This document shows positions 48,675 through 60,400 of a DNA stretch of 64,000 nt, piece by piece. Both the position numbers and the translations under genes were made by a program. How positions within the stretch are numbered: the stretch's first letter is position 1; every line of letters starts with the position of its first letter. The notes below the pieces were generated by a model, which was given only the letters and a program-made list of their open reading frames with translations, searched no databases and was not told the DNA's origin. Source of the stretch: Onchocerca lupi (taxonomy: Eukaryota; Nematoda; Chromadorea; Rhabditida; Onchocercidae). Location: assembly GCA_028564675.1 (NCBI GenBank), contig JAOVVO010000330.1, positions 1 through 64,000 of the forward strand. The letters are read 5' to 3'.

Positions 48675-49867
48675 TGCACGTAGGAGAATGGAATCATTTA
48701 TAATTCATAATTTACGCTCATTTTTCTCCTCCCCAGTAATCATTTTTAAATGCCTCCAAGCATACATGTGAATGCTTGAAGTTGTCTTAACAAAGTGCAC
48801 GTACGAATCATAGAAACGTGCTGACGCAAAAAGCCAACGTGTCATCATTTGCCTTCAATGCTCCATGTGTACCGTGGTGATTTTCAAATATTTGCTTGGC
48901 ATTTAGGTTTGTTTGGGTGCGTGCATTTCCTTCCCAATTTTCGAACATTTATTCATTCTTTTCAAATGCACGCATCTTTGTTATTCGTATCATTGCATGA
49001 AAAGAGGCATTGTACAAAATTGCACTACGTGTAAATCATTTTAGATAAACCTACCTGCAGATTTTAGAAATTAAAAATTAATAAGTTTTATATAAATTGA
49101 TATCAGAGATTTTTAGGGACATTTTTAGATATATTTTCTTTGACAAAAGTGAACATTACGAATCGGTGGAATCAATTCGTATCGGAAATGTAATATTTAT
49201 TTGAAAAGAAATTACATCTGCTGTCTAATATTAACGTTAAATGCAATCAAAAAAGAAGAAAGTCAAACAATTTCATATAAGAAATTTAATCAAAAATAAT
49301 TAAATATCAGGAATAACTATTAACACTTTTTTTCAGTAGACTTTATAAGACATGGATAATGCAGCATTAATATTTGAATAAGAAAGTCTAATGCAAGCAT
49401 TCATTTCATAATTATTAGGGGTGTTGTAATTGCTAGAAATATTTGATATCATTCCATTCTTTCCTATGTATTTTTATGAGTTTCGCTATCAAAGATTGTC
49501 TATCTTTATCTGCTACAAGGAGAGATAAATGGAAAGATAAGAATTAGATTATTCTAGCCCTTCTCTTATAGTTCAAGATTATTTAACTGATGGTTAAGGG
49601 TGATGACAGTGAGAAATACGATTTTAGAACCTTTTATTAGATGGTCATCACCAGATTGTGAGAATTTTATAGTACTGATGATCAGTTTGATTATGTCATG
49701 CCGAAGACAAATGCGCTTTTATCCATACTTCTTTCTCTCATCATTTTCATTTTCTTCCCTCTTTACATTTTGATTTATCACAAAATTTCACTTCCGACTT
49801 ATTCCACTTTTCTATTTCTTTGCATTATATTTATTCCTGGCTATGCAAAATATGCGATGAGTTTCAA

Positions 49868-50086
49868 ATTAGTGCTCGTAATTATACAATTTTCAAAGAT
49901 TAATCCGATTTCATCACTATTATCCATTTCCACGGAACCATTATTATTTCCCATGCTCGGCTTTGAAAAACAATGAGTAATTAGTGGTCCGTGTAATCAA
50001 TGATCACAGTTGTACAAGCTTCAAAGATTAGTCCAAAGATTTCATTGCTGTTATCCATTCTGTGACTATTTCTATTTCTTGGGGCG
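49868..50086. repeat. diverged tandem duplication, about 112-bp period
   Basis: Copies at 49868-49960 and 49980-50086 share ATTAGTG, TTCAAAGATTA.TCC, TTTCAT and TTATCCATT in order. The first copy overlaps the 3' half of a 92-codon hydrophobic plus-strand ORF (49698-49976) that I do not accept as a gene. Confidence 0.65.
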
Positions 50087-50505
50087 TATTTTATCATTTT
50101 ACGAATCAGCTACTAATAATTCAAATATTTTGGCAATTACAGTTTTCAGAAATTAGAATATAATGACAAATGCGACAGTTGTCCTAAATTGGTCTTGTAG
50201 TAGTGATGTATTTGTAATTGGGCATTTACAACTGTTTCATTATAATTACAAAATGATTCCTAAGGGCAGTTACTTCATCAGTGTTTTCAATTTTCTTCCC
50301 TTCACATTCACTGAATGCAATTTCTACGTAATCTGTTTGTTTTCCAGAATTCAAGACTAAATGATCGTTTGTCTATTACTCAATATTTGTCTGTAATAGT
50401 TTATTTGTCATTTATGATATTACTACCTTTTATTACCCTTTATCTTGGAACTGAAATCTTTTGAGTTTACTTTATTTCCATTTCTCTTTTGATTTTTTGA
50501 ATTTT

Positions 50506-50540
50506 ACACAATTTTATTTTATTTTATTTTATTTTTTCAA
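50506..50540. repeat. (ATTTT)n microsatellite
   Basis: About six uninterrupted ATTTT units followed by a T-run. Confidence 0.88.
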
Positions 50541-50783
50541 ATTTAAGCTGGAATTTTAAAGGATTCTTCGAGTCCTGGCTTAAATAGCGTCTTTTAATCG
50601 ATTTAAAACCTGAAATTTGATAAGTTAACTATTTGAAAATGTCAAGTTCAATTATTTTAAGCCATAACTCATAATTTGATACATAAAAATAATATAAATG
50701 TCGCCATTAAAGGAAACAATCGTAAAATGCTATAGAATGAATCAGACTGAAGTAGATTGAGTATTAGTTACCGGATGCTGCTG

Positions 50784-50894
50784 GAATTACTGGCTGCGGT
50801 CAATATTCCTTCAGAATAACTGATCGCTGCGGATATTACAGAATTACTAATTTTTGTCGCTGTTGCAGAATTTTCGATCTTTTCCAGTACTGTA
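50784..50894. repeat. 27-bp minisatellite, four units, open on both strands
   Basis: Units begin GAATTACT or a variant at 50784, 50814, 50841 and 50868; the first is 30 bp, the others 27. Because 27 is a multiple of three, a 9-residue repeat appears on each strand: Cys/Arg/Tyr-rich on plus, Ser/Thr/Ala-rich on minus inside the 62-codon ORF at 50768-50956. That minus ORF starts only at GTG directly after a stop and ends near a possible donor (CCG/GTAACT). Confidence 0.75.
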
Positions 50895-51974
50895 GGATTA
50901 TTAATCTTTTGCCGGTTAAATAGCCGATAAAATGAAACCGTAGGTACTTTTTTCACTCATTTCATTACAGTAACTGTAGTTTTTGTTGAGTGAAATGGCA
51001 TATTATGGTAGTTTTCAGAAAAGAAATTTTTGTTATAAGTTAGTTTGAAAGTTTTTCTTTTCCATATATGAACATCATGGCAATTCAAATGTGGATTATG
51101 AATGCTATTTTCTGGTTTAACAGTAATTATGGTATTAAGATATATTTCAAATACTTTTATGATTTGGATATGTTTGTTTGGGAATATTTAGCAAGCATAA
51201 CTTCACTTTTAGCATGAAGCTATCGTTCCATGCAGTTGTAATTTCTTTCTGATTGATAATGAAATGACATTAAATAAATTACTGCTGCTTGCATTACTAA
51301 TATGTAGCTATCAGTAACGTAAGAAAATATCCAATCACGTGAGAAAACTAAAAAAAAAAAGGACTTTGAAAAAAAGAAAATTTATCTTACGTGAGAAAAT
51401 ATTCAATCATTATTAACTGATTTATAAATATATTTCTTAGATATTATTGTTGAGAAAAAAAAAAAGTAAGCAAGCATATTTCTTTCAATTATATAGACTT
51501 GGGAAAATTATTACTGGAAAAGGATAAATTTTGAAATTAAGAATAAAAAGCAATCTTCTATGATTACTAATTTTTTCAGGATTTATCTTTTTTTTCCTTT
51601 TTAAGTCGATATTTTTTAATTTCTTTTAATCAAAGCATAATTTCCCTTCTCTCTTTCATTTAATTAATCGGATGAACAGAAAAAAAAAATTCGTTAATTC
51701 TCAGAATTATTTAGTAATAAATAATGTAATTTTTTTCATTCATTTTGACAATTTGAAATGTTCGGAAAAATTCATTTATCAACTAATGAATTTCCATTCT
51801 TGCTCCATATTTATTCTCATTTGTCAAGGAATTATCATCAGTTTCCTTTTCAGGTTAATTTTATGCTTGATATTATTGCGCTGCATAGACGGTCCACAGT
51901 GATAAAAACAGTTTTTTTTTTTTTTCTGTAAATGGAATTCCCGGTCTCCCGAATGATTTTCGCTGCGATTGTAT

Positions 51975-52005
<31 letters not shown>

Positions 52006-52562
52006 TGCTCATTTCGCAGAGCAACGAAAATTCATTTTTTTAAAGATTCGAAAAATCTGTCTTCTTTTGATGGCCTGATCATTATCAATCAATCAAATAA
52101 ATCAGTTCAAATCATTTAACGATTAAAACACATCACACAACCACTTATTTTGAAATGAAGATTTCAAGTGAAATACTTTACAAATTGATCAAAGTGGTTT
52201 TGGTGATATTTCAATAGCTAAGTAACTTTGAAAGTAAATTATTAGATAAATCGAATTTGTTTTTGGTTTATCTGATAATTTACTTACAAAATTACCTAAC
52301 TGTTGATTTATTTGTTCCAGTAAGCAACTTCGTTGATAAAATTGAAATCAGATCACAAGACATATATTTAAAAAACTACAAATTAGAAAAAACTGACATT
52401 GAATTTCAGTTTCTCATAGATAATTTCTACTCTTTCCTTTTTTTTCTATCCTGATCAGAGGGTATTGATATACTTCTGGAATAATCAGCAGGATACCGCT
52501 ATCAAAATTTGCAGCTCTCGAATCATGATATATAATGAAGCTTACATAATAAAGATTGCATT

Positions 52563-52868
52563 GTTTAAATACATATAAATTTTTTAGACAATATTTAGCT
52601 GTTAGGGATATTAAAAGGTTTTAATTAACCTAGATGTCAATTTTTTTTCCATAATTAACTGTTCAGAATATTATTTGACATTTCATATTTTAAGCATAAA
52701 GGTTTTATGTACAGTTATTATTTGTTTAAATATAAATAAGCTGTTTAAAACACAAATAAATTTTTTGGGCAATATTTAACTGTGAGGGATTTTGAAGGAT
52801 TTTAATTAACTCACACTATCATTTTTTCCCCTAATTAACTGTTCAGATTATTATTTAATATCATATAC
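52563..52868. repeat. tandem duplication, period 180 bp
   Basis: Copies at 52563-52690 and 52743-52868 share TGTTTAAA, ATAAATTTTTT, GGCAATATTTA or a variant, TTTTAATTAAC and TAATTAACTGTTCAGA. I estimate about 85% identity over the aligned parts. Confidence 0.78.
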
Positions 52869-53230
52869 CCTGAGACGCACTGATTCTATGTGTAATTTTA
52901 TTAGATTGCATATGACGTGCATTTTACTAAAATAAAATTATGGAATAATAAGAAATTGGATGGACATCTAATGCATTTCAAAAAAAAGAAATTTGTTAAC
53001 AACTTTTTCATTAATTGTCACTTCCTTGAAAGCGACAGCTCTCTTCATAATTAAATTTGCTTTTCTTTTCAAAACCGTACACCTTTTCCGATTGGAAAAA
53101 GGACGAAAGATAATGCTTTCTCTTCTTATCAGAAAAGATTAAATTCATGTTGTTGAAAAGATGGTGAAAACAACTGGGATTAAGTAATTGATCAGAGTGA
53201 GGAAATAATATTAAGCGTGTTTTAATTCAG

Positions 53231-53320
53231 GCTTCTTACACTTACGCAGTTGAAAAGCTCATGATTAAAGCCTTAGTTTTCTCCAGGGAAAATTGGTCCC
53301 ATCATTTCGAAAGCTTTTAG
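53231..53320 (+). other. possible last exon, unassigned
   Basis: Behind GTTTTAATTCAG (AG at 53229-53230) a plus frame is open for 29 codons to TAG at 53318 with balanced, protein-like composition. No upstream exon of matching phase was found. An ATG with a good donor (AACAAG/GTAGGC) at 53559-53582 also stands alone. Confidence 0.2.
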
Positions 53321-55497
53321 TTGGCTTGTTTTTAAAGCCATAGAAGGTTATCGCTTTCGAAGCACTCAGCAAATATACTACCTATAAACATATATATATA
53401 TATATCGGAAGACAAAGCTTTCCATGTAATTGAAAATTTTCGCTCTAAACAAACTTGTCAGTGAGTGAGTAACTGTTGAAGTAAGGAAACAGAAAAAAAA
53501 AAGCTTACTTTTCAATTTTTGATCTCTTGTAAGCAGTCAATTAATCGAGAATTGGCTATGCAATCTAAGCAACATAACAAGGTAGGCATTATTTTTTCTC
53601 TTCTCTCTGATAATATTCGTTCGTTGATGAAATAAGATCATACATTTTTTCTCATTCAGTTGTCATTTGGTGATAATTGATTAGCAGTGCTGAATTCGCA
53701 AGTTCAATACTATCAATATACATCATATCACATCATAATGACTAATCGACAATTGTATCTCTTAACAGTACGGTTCTTCAGTTGTCATCTGCAAATAATC
53801 ATTCTTTTATTTATATCTTTTCAAATCTTGATATACTGTAGAGATATATCGTATATACAATCAGTATTAATAGCATTATTTCATATGATATATCTTAGCC
53901 AGCCGAATCAATGAATAACTTAAGAGAATTCCTTTGATTTACAGTACTGATTTGAATTACAGTACCGAGATGTCCCGTACATATTATGAATACTAATAGC
54001 AGTGTTTCATATGAAACAAAATTATCGGATCATTTTAATTTCTGGTATTCATTCAAATACCAAAAATTAGTAATATTTCAACTTTTATTGAGACATGTTA
54101 GTCCCGAATAATCGCAAAAAAGTTCTCGGCATTCGGATGATCGGATTTTCCTGCCCACTTAGTATTTCAAGTTACTGCTATAAATTCATGTTTTACCTTC
54201 TTCTTCTTTCTTATACATTTTTTTTTTTTTTTTTTTTTGCAATAATATTTCTCACGGCTAAAATTTTGAATCTCCGAATAAATTGCCTTGAGATTTATGA
54301 TATTGATAAGTCGTCACTCGTTATCTAATCATTCTTCATCATCTCATTATTTTTAATTCTTATTATGAAAAGGAAAAGGAAAACCAACAAAAATTTATTC
54401 ATCGTTACATCGAAGATTACCTTGGTGCTTTTTTTTCTTCTTTTTAAACAATTAATGAAAAGAAAAAAAAAAATCCGTCACAGTGCTGATTTTTTAACGA
54501 CGATAAAAATTTCAATGACTGCAAATTTAATAAATTTCATTGTTACATATTTCACTCCATCTCTTTCCAGTCGAAAAAGACAAAATGATATAATTATTTC
54601 TATCTTCTAACAATTTAATTTTTTGCCAATGATTCAAACAGTTAGCCATTATAAATATTAACTCAAATTTTAGTGCAATAATCATTTTCACCACTTGTTT
54701 CTTTTCATAACAATCAATCGAGTAAATAGCAAATAACAACTAATTCTTTCTTTTTCTATTATTTTAAAAGTATTCTCTATGCTATTAAATAGAAAAAATT
54801 TTCAAATACTTTTGTTTATTGATGCAAAAGTAATTAATAATTTCTATCTTTACCTAATTTTTCTCCTCAATATTTCCGCAGGTGATATTATCAAAAGATT
54901 TTGAACTTCAAATTCACATCTTAATTCATAAAATACAATAGGAAATAGACATTCTTTTTCCAAAATCCTTTCCTTAGATTAATTAGGTATCCTTGTCAAT
55001 TCCAATTATATCATAATTTGAAACCATTATCAAATTTTCAAAAATGACAACTAATTATGTCTTCAACAACGTTGTCGCGGAAGTTGTGTCAGTAGGAAAG
55101 AAAGGAAAAAAAGATCTTTGGTTGATGGAAATTCTCAGATAACTTTTACTTCCTGATCAGATCACCATTTCCCAAAACATTTTTTTTTTGCAATTTTCAC
55201 TTCAATTTCATTTTATTGAAAGAACTGGAATCAGCCGCTTCCGTCATTTCAGCATATTTTTGCTACAGTAACTTTTTCAGCTTAAATGACCAAGTCGTTA
55301 CAAATCAAAAATCATTTGAAGATTATTTACTTTAGCATTACTCGGAAAGTATTTTAAATAATTCTATCATAACAGATAGAAATAGATAATTTTGCATCAA
55401 TGACATTCCAGAAAAAAATTGCTTACTAAGAATTTAACATTATATTAGTTGTATTAGCTTCGATACCAATAGAAATATAATTTATGATGGAAATTTT

Positions 55498-55735
55498 TCA
55501 AAAATGAAACCGGAAATCGTTTGATGACAAGTAATTTCGATTGTTTTGTTTTGATTTCATAGTCGATGCTTCAATCTGAGTGAAGAGCAGCAATTCGATC
55601 AGATTTCTTTCCGATAGAAAATTCTTTTGTGTCAAGGATCCGGAAGATAAGAGACTGCTCCTTAAATATTCTAAGCGAGTGGGCAGAGACATCCGAGAAA
55701 CAGATAAAACGATGATTTTTATGCAGCTAATTACA
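55498..55735. other. coding-like patch, open on both strands
   Basis: On the minus strand an ATG ORF of 64 codons (55692 to 55498) has balanced composition. On the plus strand a frame without ATG, open to TAA near 55735, encodes a charged Lys/Arg/Asp-rich segment after a possible acceptor (CCGATAG). The DNA is clearly GC-richer than its surroundings. One of the two is probably the shadow of the other; I cannot decide which. Confidence 0.3.
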
Positions 55736-57348
55736 TAAGCATATTATTACAGTTTTAAAACTTTTTAATCATTTTAAGAATTTACTTCCTAAAATTTCTT
55801 CTACTTCTGAAAGTGTCGCTTGGGACATGCAAATTTCGACTGCAAATTATTAGTGCAGAAGCAAAAATAATTTGACATCAAGAACTGATGAAATTTCACA
55901 AGGATGACTCAATAAAGATTGATTGTTAGTTTGTATGTTTCAAATTGCTCTTTGAAATTGGTTTGTCATATTAGATTTATTTCCATTGAGAAAAAAAAAT
56001 TTCTTTCTTGCAAAATTTGCCGAAATATCTATTTTTCAATGTCCTTTTTTCCAAAAGTTCGCTGATCTTAGGTAAAAAATTTTTGGAGGAATTTTTCCAA
56101 AAATCTTTTTCAATGCTTTGTTTTTTCTTTTTTTCGATAGTTGAAATACGACATACATTTATCATTAGTTAAACGTCACATCAATTGCCACTGATGCGTT
56201 GCGTAACTTTACCGATTATCTTTCCTTAATTTATCATATTTTTCCTTTGAGAAAGAAAAAAGTTGAAAATACGATGAAATAGAAATTGAAAATGATGGAA
56301 AATTTTTCTTTACTGTCATATTTTCGACTTCTGTTAATTATTTCAAACACGACAAACATTTATTATTAATTAATTATCATCAATTGATATTGACTGAAAG
56401 TAAATATAGCCGTTGGAAAGTTAAGTTTATATCACGGAGATTTTTGATTCTTCCCGATAAAAATTATTCAGTACTGATAACATGGATTTAAATGAAGTAA
56501 AAGTAGAAAAGTTTCTTTTTGGTTCAAAGTTATAAATAATTGATCGTATTAGGTGAAACCGCAGCTAAATGTATATAATAAATACAGAAAGGGAATGAAT
56601 AGTATTGTTTGACCCAAATGCTTGACCTCTTTATATATATATATTTCTGATTGGTTATACTGCTCATTATCAAAAACATACAGTACTGCCATTTAGAGTA
56701 ATTTTCCCTTATCATTTCTGAATGTTTACTTTCAATCTTTTATAAATTTATGAAATTTTTTTGTTTTCAATTTCAAGTTTTGTTTTTGTTGATTGGGTTA
56801 TCAAAAAATCTGCATATTAAATCAACAAATTTTGAATCACTGTCATTATATTGATTGAATTCACAATCATATACAACTTTTTGCTAAAAAAGAAACTCAT
56901 TTCTTTTTCTTGCTTAGTTTTTCGGTAATTTCCAAAATTCAGTTTCATTTATTCGGATCAGGTTGGAAAGTGCTCATTTTGTGATTCATTTGTCTCATAT
57001 TTATCTAATTACCTCATAATTACCGAAACCAGACTATTACAATTTACTTACACTTGATTTTATACAAACCTTTGCTTGATAGTTACTGATAATTCAAATC
57101 AAAAAATGGATGATATAGAATGATTTGACAGTTAACATTCGGAATCTGTTTCCTAACTCCAATATCTTTGAAGATTCCTTTTATTTGATTCCATTTCTTC
57201 GATGCCTACATAATCTATATCCTCCTTTCTCTTGCTAAGAGGAAATAATATGCATGGACTTTATATAAATCTAATTAATAATCGTTTTTAATTTTTTTTG
57301 AAATCTAATTTTTGGTTCCATAAAATGTAAAAATCAAACAATTTGCAG

Positions 57349-57435
57349 GTATTTAAGAAAGCAGAACTCTTGAACAGACAGTGGAAAAATATATCTGATA
57401 TTGCGGTCAAAATTTATAATTATTGCAGCAATAAT
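57349..57435 (+). promoter_or_regulatory. 5' UTR or N-terminal extension of the ACSF2 gene
   Basis: The segment follows TTTGCAG (AG at 57347-57348) and is open in frame with the ATG at 57436. If an upstream exon supplies an ATG, it would add 29 residues, basic and hydroxyl-containing with a single Asp and Glu, that could be a mitochondrial presequence. If SL is added here, it is 87 bases of 5' UTR. Confidence 0.45.
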
Positions 57436-60400
57436 ATGCATATTGGTTAGCACCATCAAAATTTCATTTTCTTTTTCTTTTTATTCACTTCATATTTTGA
57501 AATTTCTACTAATCCTTACATTATCGAAATAAAAGGAAATATTATGTTGTACTGAAATAAAAGGAAATATTATGTTGTACTAATGGAAATAATTGTCAAT
57601 TGTAATAATCTAAGATATTTATTGAAATTTTATGAAACTAAATGCTATTTAATGTCCCAGTTATCTTTAAATTCCAAAACTTCTCGTGGCCTTGATAGCG
57701 AATAAATTAGATGGAGTGATCTGAATGATTATATATTATTTACTTTTTTCTTCAAAACTATTACGATATATACTTGTGTCCTACAGCATCATCCTAGCGT
57801 CTCATCATCGGCATAGAAATAGTTGAATTCCAGTAAAATCTTGATTAACTTCTTTTATCATCTTGGGAATCTTGATTAACTTCTCCTATCGTTCTAAGAA
57901 TCTCGATCAACTTTTTATGATCCTAAGTCTCGATTAACTTCTATCATCTTAAGATTAACTTCTATTATCCTGATCAATATTTTATTAATTTCCTTTATCA
58001 AATTTCCATTCTATTTTTTTTGTAGTAAATAAAAGTTCTTATTAATTGTTTAAAAAATAGAAAAGAAGGAGAATAGTGATTAATAGATCGAAAAATTATT
58101 AAGCTCGGTATAAGCTATTTATTAAACTATTCATCTGATCACTATTTATTTAGTTACTATCTTTAGAATCAGAGAATTGGAATAAAAATCTTTACGGAAT
58201 TTTTTTATTTTTTCTGTAATGAAAGATATTACTATTTTGACAGTCTGACTGGACTTTTTTATCAATAGTATTCGGAAAAGATTTGGTACTAAAGGCTTTA
58301 AATTTAATCGATAATTTGTATATTTAAATATTGCATACCTTTGAATGATGAGATTTCAGAATATTTAGAAATAATTTGGATATCGAAATTTTTGATAATT
58401 TTTAGAAACACCGCTTAACGGAGATGTAACTGTGCTGTCGGAAAATGCGGCAGCACAAGCCATAAGAAAAAGTTATATTCATGGAGTATCCAATGTTCCT
58501 CTCCTTTTCGATACCATTGGTGATCGTCTTCGGATGGCCGTCGATCAGGTTTAATTTATATTTCATTACTTTTATCCTATTGTAATTGTTTTCAGGAAAT
58601 TTAGATAGCATTCCTACATTCTTCGTGATGTGTTTTTTCAGGTGCCAGATCGGGAATTTGTAATTTTTAAGCGTGATGGTGTACGTAAAACCTATCAACA
58701 GCTTCTTTATGATGTAAATATGCTTGTTTCTTTCTTTTTTTTTTCAGTTGCTAAATAAATTGAATCTTTTAAAGATTTTAAATAATATAAAATGATTTTG
58801 AAAAATATATTTTCTCCGAATAAGTTTGGTTCCAAGACTTTCGGCATAATGCTGATTTTACTTATATTGAAAATTAAATTATTCCAAATGATTCTTTTGT
58901 AGTGTGAAAAATTGGCTACTGGTTTATTGCATTTGGGTTTGGATCGTGGGGATCGTGTAGGAATATGGGGTCCAAATCTGTATGAATGGATTGTTTGTCA
59001 ATTTGCTACTGCTCTTGCTGGCATGATTTTGGCAAGTTATTTCATTTATTTTTTATTGAACGAATTAATCAGTGAATTTACTAATACTGCATAAAATTCA
59101 ATCAGTCGCATGCGAATTGCAGAAAGAGCTTATTGTATTTCTTTAGAAACAATAGCGATGTTTGTCATCAACTTATCATAAAATTCTTAGAAAAATTTAA
59201 TATAGTTTTTAAAATTTTAGGTTAATATAAATCCATCATACCAATCGGAAGAACTAAAATTCGCACTTGGTAAAGTAGGCATCAAAGCATTAATCTCGCC
59301 TGCAGATTTCAAAAAATCAAACTATTACTTATCGATGTTGGATATTATTCCGGAACTTGCTGTTAAAGCGGAAGGTAAAGGTAATGTGGCTGCTGATTAC
59401 TTTCCAACATTTCGCCATTTCATTATCATTGATCAAGCTGGTGAAGATAAATTGTACAGGTAAGAATAATAATTGAATTGGCAATTTTCGTGAAGAATTT
59501 AATTGAACTGAAGGTTGAATGAAATATTAAAGATTCATGTGCTTCGAAATACTCTATCGATTGATTTTTTGATTTTTTAGAGATATATATGAATCAAGTG
59601 AAAGTTGAAGGTCTAAAATTTAGTGACTGAATTTGATTACGAAATTACTTGTTTCAAGAAGTTCTCGAAGGATTCAACAGCATCTCGAATGATAATACAT
59701 TCAAGTAACTGAAAATATTACACTTGCAGAGGAGCTTGGAGATATTCGGATGTGATTAAAATGGGTACAGAGGAAGATCGAATAAAGTTAGCCGATATTG
59801 AGCGACAAATACGACCAGATGATGCTGTCAATATACAGTATACCAGTGTAGGTATTTCGCTTACATCTGACAGACAGATGACATTGATGTCAGTATTTTA
59901 GCTTTTGAATGTCTGCGTGGATCTTTAAATAATACAGAAAGCTAAATTATAAGTTTAGACAGACCTGATTTGGTAATATCATATTTAATAAAATACTGAA
60001 ATACTAAATACTTTTCGAGCACTTCTGATTTTGGGTTGTCACACTGATGATGTGACATTGTGTAAGAAAGACAGGGAGAAGTGAAATTTGTGGAAGAATA
60101 ACAAGAGGAATCGAACATCTGACAATTTTTCGATTTTATAATAAATCTAAGAAAATTTGAATGGTATTCTCTCAACTAAATGATAAGAAATGAGCTGTTA
60201 CGGGATGGTTTTCTGTCATTCTTTTGTTTCACAAAAAGCTTCGCGTAATCAGAAACAGGAAACCAATTAATGTTTGATCAAAAAAATGTGAATGCTTAAA
60301 TATTGCACATTCTGCAATCATAAATCAGAAGGCAAAGAAGCACTGTAAATATGAATATTGAATGTTTAAATGAATAAAGAACGTTTAAGAAGCGAATGTT

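Larger units (their letters stand above)
43145..57348. other. AT-rich spacer with scraps and repeats
   Basis: No complete gene is supported. Items listed separately are a hairpin at 43939, a probable pseudogene fragment at 44459, coding-like scraps at 48465, 53231 and 55498, and repeats at 48361, 49868, 50506, 50784 and 52563. A mini-exon-like segment (TATTCAG, then ATG after two bases, then donor GTAGGT) lies at 43292-43318. A small ATG ORF at 55043-55141 has balanced composition, but neither connects to other exons. Confidence 0.45.

Noticed and set aside
49698..49976. 92-codon hydrophobic plus-strand ORF
   Set aside because: Its 3' half lies in a tandem duplication, its hydrophobic residues come from T-rich codons, and there are no splice or poly(A) signals.
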